From Marinobacter salsuginis (GTDB taxonomy: Bacteria > Pseudomonadota > Gammaproteobacteria > Pseudomonadales > Oleiphilaceae), in assembly GCF_009617755.1 (NCBI RefSeq), contig NZ_BGZH01000002.1, forward strand, positions 248,001 to 312,000: 64,000 bases of DNA. The letters are read 5' to 3'. Below, in pieces: positions 15,097-23,305 of the stretch. The position numbers and the translations under genes were made by a program. Each line of letters starts with the position of its first letter. The first letter of the stretch is position 1. Below the pieces are notes generated by a model. That model made no database searches, had not been told where the DNA came from, and saw only the letters and a program-made list of their open reading frames with translations.

Positions 15097-16091
15097 CGGT
15101 TTCCATTGGCTGGGTCAACACCGTGATCGGTGCTGCCGAGAGGCTATCTGTTACGGCAGACCAGCTGTTGGCCGCCGCAGGTATTCCGCACTCCGCCTGC
15201 GAACTGGAACGCTGGCCGATCGACGACATTACCCGGCTCTGGCACGCCGCCGAGCGTTGCACTGGCGACCCGGGCTTCGGCCTGAAAGTGGGCGCGGAGT
15301 TCTCGCCGATGAGCATCAGTGGTGTCGGGTTCGCGCTGCAGTCCGCCGCCACCCTTCGGGAGGCCATTGTGATGGTTCAGCGCTTTCAGCGGCTGATCTC
15401 CGATGGCGGGCGCTTCCAGGTTGTCGCCGGCAATGCTGCCACCTGGCTGGTTTACCATCCCAGGCAGGGCCGACTGGCGTTCAGTCCCCACCAGATTGAG
15501 GCGGTGCTGGCATCGGTGGTGGGCTTCGGGAGCTGGGTTACGGGAACCCGGATGCAACCGGCCCGGGTGCAATTCAGTCAGCCCCGGCTCGGGCCGCTGG
15601 CCGGGTACCAGACCGTGTTCAACTGCCCGGTGGAGTTCGAGCAGGCATTCAGCGGCGTACAGATCGACAACTCCGTTCTGGACCAGCCCCTGCCCCAGGC
15701 GGACCCCCAGCTTGCCCAGGTGCACGAGCGCTACACCAATGCCCGCCTTGCCGCCCTCTCCATTAACAGTGCCTCAGTGCCGGAAATACGCCGATGGCTC
15801 ACTGCTCGCATCGGGCCGGTGCTGCCCCGCCGTTCAGACGCCGCGGAAGCCCTGGGCATCAGCGAACGCAGCCTGGCCCGGCGGCTCCGGGAACAGGGCC
15901 AGACCTTCGATGGGCTTGTTGACGACGTTCGCCGCGAAAAGGCTCTGCAGGCGGTGGCCGATTCCAGCTCTTCCCTACCCGAAATCGCCGAGGCGCTGGG
16001 CTTTGCCGAGGTAAGCACGTTTTACCGCGCGTTCCGGCGCTGGACGGGCATGCCGCCGGTGCGGTGGCGCAAGCAGAAGCATCTTGGCTAA
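15081..16091 (+). CDS. AraC-family regulator with arabinose-binding-like N-domain
   Basis: A 336-residue regulator of the OruR/ArgR-like AraC branch: an N-terminal ligand domain (residues about 10-200) followed by a C-terminal double helix-turn-helix (EALGISERSLARRLREQG and EIAEALGFAEVSTFYRAFRRWTG). The start is a TTG inside a 22-base tandem duplication; no ATG occurs upstream in frame, and the domain begins almost at once (VSIGWVN). It is divergent from the FAD dehydrogenase/TPP enzyme operon and is its likely regulator. Confidence 0.85.
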   Translation: MTLEATVSIGWVNTVIGAAERLSVTADQLLAAAGIPHSACELERWPIDDITRLWHAAERCTGDPGFGLKVGAEFSPMSISGVGFALQSAATLREAIVMVQRFQRLISDGGRFQVVAGNAATWLVYHPRQGRLAFSPHQIEAVLASVVGFGSWVTGTRMQPARVQFSQPRLGPLAGYQTVFNCPVEFEQAFSGVQIDNSVLDQPLPQADPQLAQVHERYTNARLAALSINSASVPEIRRWLTARIGPVLPRRSDAAEALGISERSLARRLREQGQTFDGLVDDVRREKALQAVADSSSSLPEIAEALGFAEVSTFYRAFRRWTGMPPVRWRKQKHLG

Positions 16092-16198
16092 CGAGAGCTT
16101 TACCTCTCAGGATGGGTTGCCGCCCAAGGGCAAATTCCTGTTGAGCAGCAGCGAACCAGCAAGTACCCTGCTGAACAGACACCACAGCCCGAGGCCTC

Positions 16199-16795
16199 AT
16201 GAAGCCCGACTCCCATCAGCTCCCAGGCAATGCCATCGACGCACAGAGTTCGCAGTCGCCCGAGCGCGTCGCTGGGCTGATTCACCATGTGGCTCAGAAA
16301 GACCGCCAGGCTTTCGCCCTCCTCTACCAGGCAACGGCCCCGAAACTTCTGGGCACCGTGTTGCGTATCCTCAGAGACAGAGCATGGGCAGACGATGTTA
16401 TTCAGGACACTTACCTCAAGATCTGGCAAAGGGCCGAACAGTTTCAGTACGGCAAATCGTCGCCCATCACCTGGCTGGTTTCGATCGCCCGTAACAGCGC
16501 AATTGATGAGCTGCGCAAACACCCTGCCGGTCGTACCACGAACAGCGATGAGCTGGACGAGATGCCGGGAAGACAGTCAACGGCCCAGGAACAGTTGGAA
16601 GACCAGCGGGCGGCAAATAAACTGAATCACTGCATCGACCAACTTGAGAAAGACCGACAGGACATGGTACGCCTGGCCTACCTCAACGGCTGGTCCCGGG
16701 AAGAACTGGCAAGCCAGTTCGAGCAGCCAGTAAATACCATAAAGACCTGGCTGCACCGCGCCCTGAAACAGATCAAAAGGTGCCTGGAATCATGA
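16199..16795 (+). CDS. ECF-type RNA polymerase sigma factor
   Basis: A 198-residue extracytoplasmic-function sigma factor. Region 2 is seen in WADDVIQDTYLKIWQRAEQF...SPITWLVSIARNSAIDELRK, and region 4 in YLNGWSREELASQFEQPVNTIKTWLHRALKQIK. It should direct RNA polymerase to a small regulon after release from the anti-sigma factor encoded next to it. The two genes overlap as ATGA, so they are translationally coupled. Confidence 0.93.
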   Translation: MKPDSHQLPGNAIDAQSSQSPERVAGLIHHVAQKDRQAFALLYQATAPKLLGTVLRILRDRAWADDVIQDTYLKIWQRAEQFQYGKSSPITWLVSIARNSAIDELRKHPAGRTTNSDELDEMPGRQSTAQEQLEDQRAANKLNHCIDQLEKDRQDMVRLAYLNGWSREELASQFEQPVNTIKTWLHRALKQIKRCLES

Positions 16796-17523
16796 CGGAA
16801 CGCGACGACCTGGACATGCTGGTTGCAGAGTACGTTCTGGGCACTTTGCCGGCCCCGGAGCGGGAGTATGTTGAAACCCGACGCCGCGAGGATCCCAAGG
16901 TAGAAACTCTAATCCTGCAGTGGGAAGAGCGACTGGGCAGGCTGGCAGATGAAACCGAGCCCGTTCAGCCCTCGCCTGCGCTGTTTGCAAAAATCGAGAA
17001 GGCGCTGGACCGCATCGAATCGACGCCCCGGCAGCCTTCCGAAACCCTCAAAGTGGTTGCTTTGCGCAGCCAGCTGAACCGCTGGCGCTGGAGTACGGCA
17101 ATTGCTTCGGCGGCTGCCCTGGTGTTGGTGGCCATTCTGGCGTTCCAGCCACAACCCACGCCACAAACTCAGTCTTTCGTGGCGGTGTTCCAGCATAATG
17201 ATGAACAGCCTGCCTTCCTGCTTACGGTGGACCTGGAGGCGCAACGGCTCAATATCCGGCCGGTGACCGCTGAGCCAAGGCCCGGAAAATCCTATCAGTT
17301 GTGGATCAAGGCGGACGAGCTGGGACCAAACCCGCGTTCAGTGGGCGTTCTGGGCAACGATTTCAGGCTTGATGAGGGAGCATTGAGCGGTTACGAACCG
17401 GCCCTTCTCAAGGAAGCCACGTTTGGCATCAGTGTCGAGCCCGAGGGCGGCTCACCGACAGGTCAACCCACCGGGCCGGCGATTCATGGCTACCTCTACC
17501 CCACCGATGGGAACAATCCGTAG
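16792..17523 (+). CDS. anti-sigma factor, RskA family
   Basis: A 243-residue membrane protein. The cytoplasmic N-terminal anti-sigma domain opens TERDDLDMLVAEYVLGTLP, one transmembrane helix follows (STAIASAAALVLVAILAF, about residues 102-119), and the periplasmic RskA domain includes GKSYQLWIKADE and the late FGISVEPEGGSPTGQPTGP. The ATG at 16792 overlaps the sigma stop codon. It probably holds the ECF sigma at the membrane until a periplasmic signal triggers release. Confidence 0.9.
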   Translation: MTERDDLDMLVAEYVLGTLPAPEREYVETRRREDPKVETLILQWEERLGRLADETEPVQPSPALFAKIEKALDRIESTPRQPSETLKVVALRSQLNRWRWSTAIASAAALVLVAILAFQPQPTPQTQSFVAVFQHNDEQPAFLLTVDLEAQRLNIRPVTAEPRPGKSYQLWIKADELGPNPRSVGVLGNDFRLDEGALSGYEPALLKEATFGISVEPEGGSPTGQPTGPAIHGYLYPTDGNNP

Positions 17524-17587
17524 TCAGCATCACAAAAAATCACCGGTGCCTGAAACTTTGCGCATCCGCTCCCGTAGCTGCAGTTAA

Positions 17588-17615
17588 CCCGCCCAACAAC
17601 AACCCAACGGGCGGG
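17588..17615 (+). other. leader hairpin before the secreted DUF7282-like gene
   Basis: CCCGCCC (17588-17594) and GGGCGGG (17609-17615) form a 7-pair GC-only stem with a 14-base loop. No T tract follows, and the ribosome site AAGGAG lies about 16 bases downstream. It may partly end the anti-sigma transcript or stabilise the leader of the next gene. Confidence 0.4.
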
Positions 17616-17640
17616 AAATACTGAGACTAAGGAGAACGCA

Positions 17641-18069
17641 ATGACCAAGCACGCAAAAACATCCGCACTTCTGGCCGCCCTGCTTTCCGGCGCATTCGCA
17701 ACCGGCTCGGCACTGGCCGCTGAGCACAAAGCCGGAGTCTGGACCAATGATCAGTCCGTTGCCAACGGTGTAGTATCCGCCAGAAAGGTGGTTGCCGAAC
17801 AGAATGGCTGGCTGGTGGTTCACCGCACCGACGAATCCATGAAGCCCGGCCCTGTCGTTGCCCATGCACCATTGCGCAAAGGCATGAACATGGATGTCGC
17901 GGCTATCCTGACCGAAGAGGTGCAATCCGGTGACATGCTGATGCTGATGGTTCACAGCGAAGACGGCGGCATGAAAACCGGAATTTTCGAGTACACCCTG
18001 GGTGCCAAGGAAGACGGCCCGATCAAGCGGGACGGAAAGCTGGTGATGTCGACCATTACCGCGAAATAA
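17641..18069 (+). CDS. secreted DUF7282-like protein
   Basis: A 142-residue protein with a clear signal peptide (hydrophobic residues 9-24, cleavage after SALAA). The mature part, with SVANGVVSARKVVAEQNGWLVVHRTDE and GMNMDVAAILTEEVQSGDMLMLMVH, resembles the DUF7282 beta-domain found in exported proteins. It has no cysteine, so it is not heme c or disulfide bonded. It follows the ECF sigma/anti-sigma pair by 117 bases and may be a regulon member, which is inference. Confidence 0.7.
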   Translation: MTKHAKTSALLAALLSGAFATGSALAAEHKAGVWTNDQSVANGVVSARKVVAEQNGWLVVHRTDESMKPGPVVAHAPLRKGMNMDVAAILTEEVQSGDMLMLMVHSEDGGMKTGIFEYTLGAKEDGPIKRDGKLVMSTITAK

Positions 18070-18137
18070 TCGCTGCGGAATTGCCGGCTGCTAGGCTCAC
18101 TGGCGAAAGCGGCCGGCAACACGAACCGCAAACAAAC

Positions 18138-18377
18138 CTACCTGCCATCTCCCTTCACGCCCAACCTGTCCAGATACAGATGAAGCTCCGCCTCGCTCAT
18201 ATCCACGTATTCGAGCACCCGGCCATACAGCATGGCAGTCGGCACGTTGCGGCCTTCCAGCTCGCGCTGCGTTTGCTGCAGAACGTAAAGAATGATTCGC
18301 TCGGTACGCGTCAGGCCATCGCGCACATCGGGGATGACTTCAAGGAGGGCTTGATGATCGTCTGAAAATTCCATCAT
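18138..18377 (-). CDS. small conserved-looking helical protein
   Basis: A 79-residue cytoplasmic protein, MMEFSDDHQALLEVIPDVRD followed by a helical core LTRTERIILYVLQQTQRELEG and a C-terminal VDMSEAELHLYLDRLG. The end resembles a small winged or helical DNA-binding domain but no family is recognised. I prefer the MM start at 18377 because the longer frame adds a non-homologous-looking stretch. It lies between two larger genes and downstream of the repeat lipoprotein on the same strand. Confidence 0.55.
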   Translation of the reverse strand: MMEFSDDHQALLEVIPDVRDGLTRTERIILYVLQQTQRELEGRNVPTAMLYGRVLEYVDMSEAELHLYLDRLGVKGDGR

Positions 18378-18463
18378 GTACTCGGAGTGGGGCCTCGTTC
18401 CAGTACATGGTAGCAGGCCGGCAGCGAAGCCCACAGAGGACAGCGCTGCCTTTTCGTGCCTTA

Positions 18464-19951
18464 TCAGATCTGTTTGTAGACCACCTCGGACAGCCGGCTG
18501 CGGTTACCATCGGTATCCAGGGTGCGGATAGCGAAGTACCAGGTACCCTCAGTCAGCTCGTCTACCAGCAACTCATCCACCGAGGCATCACCAATGGCCA
18601 GGCTCTGGTCCAGGTTTTCAGCGCTGGTGCCGTAAACCACCTCGAAGCCTGCGATTTCGCCCATGGCCAGGCTCTCGCCATTCTCGCGGGTCAGCGGCGC
18701 GGTCCAGCTCAGCAGTGCTGTATTTGCCGGGACAGTTTCCTCGGGCGTAGTTTCAGTGACTGGCTCACTGGTTTCAGTGTCTGTCCCGGTATCTGCGACG
18801 GTTTCGTCAGTCGTGGTATCAGTGGTTGTATCACCGCCTGAGGTGACATCGCCTGACGTATCCGGCTCGGTTGTTCCGGCAACCTGCTCGTCTGTTGAAC
18901 CAGTCGAGGTATCGGTAGAGGTATCCGTACTGGTATCCGTTGAGGTGTCGGTGGTGGTCTCGCCCGAGTCGGCAACACCGGTGTCAGTCTCTTCGTTTAC
19001 ATCGGCAATGGTCTTAAAGCGCTGCACGTTGCGGTACTCGACAACCACCAGTTTCTGGCTGATGACGCTCGAATCAACCGCATTCTGAAGCTCAGAAGAC
19101 TGCAGGGCAGCGGCACTGATAAGGTCCGCCAGCGCCACATTGGTGCCATCACCCATCACGCTGATCTGGCCGGTGGCACTGACCTGTGAGGTAACATCCG
19201 CCAGCACATCAGAAATGGAATCCCACTGGGTGTTGTCGTTAACCAGAGCCAGAAAAGCCGCGTTGGCAATCGCCACCTGAATGGCGTCAGCGGATACACT
19301 GGTCATTTCATCCAGGCTGGTCAGGTCCGGCGGGGTCAGGCGAAGAGCGCCGGCCGGGAGCCCGAACCAGTTTTCGACCGTGGAATAGGCATTGGAAATG
19401 GCAACCGGTGAAAGGCCGTCGCCGCTACGCTCGGCCAGTGTTACGGCGAGGTGGGTCAGCGGAGTGAGGTTGACGGTTTCCATGCGCAGATCGCCGGCAC
19501 CAAGGAGGCTGAAACTGCTATCCAGCGGCATGGGCTGACCAAATGCCACCGGCGCACTACCCGGCTGATCACACTGGGGCACCACATCGCAGATCATGCG
19601 GGTGCCGCCATCAGCCGTCAGTTCAACCAGGGCCCAGCCTTCGGCCTTACCGCGAAGCTGCCACTCGTAACTGCCGTCGTCTGCCGTCAACACCGGTTTT
19701 GCTGCCTGGCGCTGGGGGGCGTAATAGCCATCTTTGTCCGCAATCAGACGGTTGGCAACAACCAGCCCCTGCTGGATGACACCTTTCATCGCTGCGCCAG
19801 CAATCTGGACCGTTGGCTCGGCCGCGACCGAAGACTGTGTCGAGGCATTGTCGTCTTCACTGGAAATGTCCAGACCGCAGCCCGATAGCAAGACCGCCGC
19901 AGGAAACATCAGCAGTCCTTGCTTCGTTAGTTTTTTGCCGCAATATGACAT
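18464..19951 (-). CDS. repeat-bearing lipoprotein with fibronectin III-like end
   Basis: A 495-residue surface or periplasmic lipoprotein with lipobox LLSGC (Cys25). The N-terminal half (about 45-320) contains a carboxypeptidase-regulatory-like beta domain (LTADDGSYEWQL). A low-complexity Thr/Asp/Ser linker (about residues 325-405) includes four successive TDTS units and many acidic Thr blocks. The last 90 residues (ALLSWTAPLTRENGESLAMG...TWYFAIRTLDTDG) form a fibronectin type III-like module. The acidic linker suits an exported extended spacer. Biological role unknown. Confidence 0.75.
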   Translation of the reverse strand: MSYCGKKLTKQGLLMFPAAVLLSGCGLDISSEDDNASTQSSVAAEPTVQIAGAAMKGVIQQGLVVANRLIADKDGYYAPQRQAAKPVLTADDGSYEWQLRGKAEGWALVELTADGGTRMICDVVPQCDQPGSAPVAFGQPMPLDSSFSLLGAGDLRMETVNLTPLTHLAVTLAERSGDGLSPVAISNAYSTVENWFGLPAGALRLTPPDLTSLDEMTSVSADAIQVAIANAAFLALVNDNTQWDSISDVLADVTSQVSATGQISVMGDGTNVALADLISAAALQSSELQNAVDSSVISQKLVVVEYRNVQRFKTIADVNEETDTGVADSGETTTDTSTDTSTDTSTDTSTGSTDEQVAGTTEPDTSGDVTSGGDTTTDTTTDETVADTGTDTETSEPVTETTPEETVPANTALLSWTAPLTRENGESLAMGEIAGFEVVYGTSAENLDQSLAIGDASVDELLVDELTEGTWYFAIRTLDTDGNRSRLSEVVYKQI

Positions 19952-20254
19952 CGTTTCACACCAATTATTTGACGAATTTGAGCAAATCTTACAGCGGCAG
20001 TTTTCGGTTATATGCGGCGCAGTTCCGGATTTACCGGGGCAAGTCCGTCAGGAATTTGGCGGTTACGGAGGGATACACGTTGTGATGGAAGGTTACAGCC
20101 TGATGCCCGAATCAGGATGCATAAGATATTGTTTTGTTGTGATTTTGTGTTCGACGCTCTTTTTCAGGCTTTGAGCTTATAAGGATCGGCGGACTCCCCG
20201 ATTACAAATTTAAACGTTGACAGAACGAGAGCGATTTCACAGTTTTCCGGAGAA
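19952..20254. other. 303-base region without a recognised gene
   Basis: This holds the upstream region of the repeat lipoprotein gene on the minus strand and the downstream side of puuB. It is relatively AT-rich between 20120 and 20220 (TTGTTTTGTTGTGATTTTGTG). I see no RNA gene, strong terminator or convincing short reading frame. Confidence 0.4.
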
Positions 20255-21538
20255 TCAAACGCCCAACCTGTCGCGCAACGCGTAATACCAGGCGCCCATT
20301 GCCGTCAAAGGCACCCGGAAGGCCCTTCCACCCGGGAACGGGTAATGGGGCAGGCTGGCGAAGGCATCAAACCTTTCCGCCTGACCCTGAATTGCCAGTG
20401 CCAATGCCTTACCGGCTACATGGGTAAAGGTGACTCCGTGCCCGGAGCAGCCCTGCGAGTAGAACACGTTCTCGTGCAGGCGCCCCAGCTGAGGCAGGCG
20501 CGACAGGGTGAGAAGGAAATTACCGGTCCAGGCGTAGTCGATCTTCACGTTCGCCAGTTGTGGGAAGGTTTTTAGCATATTCGGACGAATCAGCCTTTCG
20601 ATGTTAACCGGGTCGCGGGCACCGTAGACCACACCACCGCCGTAGATCAGGCGTTTGTCGCCAGACAACCGGAAGTAGTCCAGCAGGTAGTTGCAGTCTT
20701 CGACACAGTTGTCGCTGGGCAGCAGCTCTCTGGCGACGGCTTCGTCCAACAGCTCGGTGGCAATGATCTGCGAGCCGCATGGCATGGATTTGGCGCCGAG
20801 TTCCGGTATCAGACCGCCAAGATAGGCGTTGCCCGCCAGAACAACCGTTTGCGCCCTCACCTCACCCATCTCGGTTTTAACGGTTACGGTTTTACCGGGG
20901 ACGATGCTCGTTACCCTGGAGTGCTCGTGAATCACGCCGCCGCGAGACTCCAGCGCAGCGGCCTCGCCCAGAGCCAGATTCAGGGGATGAATGTGGCCGC
21001 CGGTGTGATCGATGGCGCCGCCGACATACCGTTCTGTAACAACCCGGGCGCGGATAGCGTTTCGATCCAGCAATTCCAGCTGGTCATAACCGAATCGGCG
21101 CCACAGCGCCTGCTGGGATTCCAGGTGCTTGAGCTGCTTTGAATTGAGCGCGGCAAAGATACCGCCCTCTTTCAGGTCGCAGTGAATGCCGTAACTCTTC
21201 ACCCGCTGGCGAATAATCTGGCTGCCCTCGAAGGCCATTTCAGCCAGCAACCCCAGATGCTCTTTTGAGGTCTGCCGCTCGATGCTGTCCAGGTCACGGC
21301 TGAAGCTGTTAACGATCTGCCCGCCATTGCGACCCGACGCACCCCAGCCAACGGTTGCGGCCTCCAGAACCACCACCCTGAACCCGGCCTCTGCCAGGAA
21401 CAGTGCCGTGGACAGGCCGGTATAACCGGCACCTATGACACACACATCTGCCTCGCAGGACCCGCGCAGAGCCGGGCGCACAGGGGCCGCGTTGGCGGAA
21501 GCTGCGTAATACGAGGGAACCAGGGGATACTCGATCAT
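20255..21538 (-). CDS. puuB: gamma-glutamylputrescine oxidoreductase (DAO family)
   Basis: A 427-residue FAD enzyme. The Rossmann motif ADVCVIGAGYTGLSTALFLA is followed by VVLEAATVGWGASGRNGGQI and the C-terminal FYSQGCSGHGVTFTHVAGK, all typical of PuuB/YurR-like D-amino-acid-oxidase-fold enzymes. It should oxidise gamma-glutamylputrescine to the aldehyde with release of ammonia and H2O2. The open frame extends to 21790, but the added 84 residues lie over the divergent puuC promoter, so I place the start at MIEYPLVPSYY (21538). It is divergent from puuC. Confidence 0.88.
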   Translation of the reverse strand: MIEYPLVPSYYAASANAAPVRPALRGSCEADVCVIGAGYTGLSTALFLAEAGFRVVVLEAATVGWGASGRNGGQIVNSFSRDLDSIERQTSKEHLGLLAEMAFEGSQIIRQRVKSYGIHCDLKEGGIFAALNSKQLKHLESQQALWRRFGYDQLELLDRNAIRARVVTERYVGGAIDHTGGHIHPLNLALGEAAALESRGGVIHEHSRVTSIVPGKTVTVKTEMGEVRAQTVVLAGNAYLGGLIPELGAKSMPCGSQIIATELLDEAVARELLPSDNCVEDCNYLLDYFRLSGDKRLIYGGGVVYGARDPVNIERLIRPNMLKTFPQLANVKIDYAWTGNFLLTLSRLPQLGRLHENVFYSQGCSGHGVTFTHVAGKALALAIQGQAERFDAFASLPHYPFPGGRAFRVPLTAMGAWYYALRDRLGV

Positions 21539-21719
21539 TATATGACGCCAGACAGGGTGAAAGAGACGTTCAGAGGCCGGCGGCGATGCTGCGCGCCGCA
21601 GAAAGTCTATTCCAGCGCAGGGCGTTCGGAAAGACACGTTCTTATACCTATATCGAGGGCGGCGCCCGGGCATGAAAGTGCTGCTATGATTGCTCAACTC
21701 TACAGCCTGCGAGGCGCCC
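21539..21719. promoter_or_regulatory. divergent puuB/puuC promoter region
   Basis: A 181-base gap between the two divergent putrescine genes. CGAGGCG just before 21720 is the puuC ribosome site. No operator could be defined with confidence. Confidence 0.4.
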
Positions 21720-23237
21720 ATGAACCAATCCGTCAGCTCTTCCACTCCCTCCAGCCAGGCCGAATGGCAAGCACTGGCCGACAACCTCACACTTGAGGGC
21801 CGCGCTTACCTGAACGGCGCCTATCAATGGGCCGTTGATGGTGGGACGTTTGCTTCAATCAGCCCGATCGACGGACGGGAACTGGCCGCCATTGCCAGCT
21901 GTGACCAGAGCGATGCGGACCAGGCTGTTCTGGCTGCGAGGACTGCTTTCGAGGCGGGCATCTGGAGCCAACTGGCGCCCGCCAAACGCAAGGCGGTGCT
22001 GCTGCGGTTCGCTGACCTTATCGAGGCCTACGGCGACGAGCTTGCCCTGCTGGAAACCCTGGACATGGGCAAACCCATCAGCCACGCCAGAACCGTGGAC
22101 GTACCGGCCACGGCCCGGGCAATCCGCTGGACCGCCGAGGCCATCGACAAGGTTTACGGTGAGCTTGCGCCTACCCCCCACAACCAGATCGGCATGATTT
22201 CCCGGGAACCCATGGGTGTGGTGGCGGCCATCGTGCCCTGGAACTTTCCGATGATCATGGCGGCCTGGAAAATCGCCCCGGCCCTGGCCACAGGCAATTC
22301 GGTGATTCTTAAACCTTCCGAGAAATCGCCCCTGAGCGCTATTCGACTGGCTGCTCTGGCAGAGGAAGCGGGCGTCCCCGCGGGCGTTTTCAATGTGCTT
22401 CCGGGCTATGGCCACACCGTGGGCAAGGCCCTGGCCCTGCACATGGACGTGGATTGCCTGGTGTTTACCGGCTCCACGAATGTGGCCAAGCAGCTGATGG
22501 TTTACGCCGGCCAATCCAACATGAAACGGGTGTGGCTGGAAGCCGGTGGCAAGAGCCCCAACATTGTCTTCGCTGATGCGCCAGACCTGAAAAAGGCCGC
22601 TGCCGATGCAGCCAGTGCCATTGCCTTCAACCAGGGCGAGGTGTGCACCGCCGGCAGTCGCCTTCTGGTGGAGAACAGCATTCGTGCAGAATTCGTTGGG
22701 CTGATTCGCGAGGCCCTGAAAACGTGGCGCCCTGGCCACCCGCTGGACCCGGCCACCACTTGTGGCGCAATCGTCGACCAGGGACAGCTGGATCGTATTA
22801 TCGACTACATTGGCATCGGCCAGTCTGAGGGCGCACGCCTGGTGGAGGGTGGCCAGCGGATCATGGAGGATACCGGCGGTCTGTTTGTTCAGCCCACGGT
22901 GTTTGATGGGGTAAACAACCAGATGCGTATTGCCTCTGAGGAAATCTTCGGGCCGGTGCTCTCGGTCATCGGATTCGATACCACCGAGGAGGCCATCAGC
23001 ATTGCCAACGATTCCATCTATGGCCTGGCTGCGGCGGTATGGACCTCGAATATCAACACCGCTCACAAGGTAGCCAAGGCCCTGCGGGCTGGCAGCGTGT
23101 GGATCAACCACTATGACGGCGGCGACATGACAGCGCCTTTCGGTGGCTTCAAACAGTCCGGCAACGGCCGCGACAAGTCGGTCCATGCCTTCGACAAGTA
23201 CACCGAGCTCAAGGCCACCTGGCTGGTTCTGGAATAA
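21720..23237 (+). CDS. puuC: gamma-glutamyl-aminobutyraldehyde dehydrogenase (PuuC-type)
   Basis: A 505-residue NAD(P)+ aldehyde dehydrogenase. Visible are the cofactor region IVPWNFPMIMAAWKIAPALA, the catalytic Glu in WLEAGGKSPNIVF, the catalytic Cys in FNQGEVCTAGSR, and the [10 protein letters not shown] motif. It is expected to oxidise gamma-glutamyl-gamma-aminobutyraldehyde to gamma-glutamyl-GABA. The longer frame from 21690 is rejected because MNQSVSS at 21720 has the ribosome site. It is convergent with puuA, with a terminator between them. Confidence 0.9.
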   Translation: MNQSVSSSTPSSQAEWQALADNLTLEGRAYLNGAYQWAVDGGTFASISPIDGRELAAIASCDQSDADQAVLAARTAFEAGIWSQLAPAKRKAVLLRFADLIEAYGDELALLETLDMGKPISHARTVDVPATARAIRWTAEAIDKVYGELAPTPHNQIGMISREPMGVVAAIVPWNFPMIMAAWKIAPALATGNSVILKPSEKSPLSAIRLAALAEEAGVPAGVFNVLPGYGHTVGKALALHMDVDCLVFTGSTNVAKQLMVYAGQSNMKRVWLEAGGKSPNIVFADAPDLKKAAADAASAIAFNQGEVCTAGSRLLVENSIRAEFVGLIREALKTWRPGHPLDPATTCGAIVDQGQLDRIIDYIGIGQSEGARLVEGGQRIMEDTGGLFVQPTVFDGVNNQMRIASEEIFGPVLSVIGFDTTEEAISIANDSIYGLAAAVWTSNINTAHKVAKALRAGSVWINHYDGGDMTAPFGGFKQSGNGRDKSVHAFDKYTELKATWLVLE

Positions 23238-23263
23238 ACAGGAAACGCCGCTTCACAAACGAG

Positions 23264-23290
23264 AACGGCGCCTTGAAGGCGCCGTTTTTG
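23264..23290. terminator. terminator between puuC and puuA
   Basis: The stem AACGGCGCC (23264-23272) and GGCGCCGTT (23278-23286), with loop TTGAA, is followed by TTT. It lies between convergent genes, ends the puuC transcript and may work for the opposite strand as well. Confidence 0.85.
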
Positions 23291-23305
23291 ATAATCCCGC
23301 ATCTA

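Noticed and set aside
18080..18118. A terminator after the DUF7282-like gene (TTGCCGGC/GCCGGCAA).
   Set aside because: The loop is 23 bases and no T tract follows; it may be a chance repeat.
21855..23186. A 443-codon minus-strand open frame.
   Set aside because: It is the complement of puuC, whose aldehyde dehydrogenase motifs are intact; the His-rich, Gly-rich composition is typical of antisense frames.
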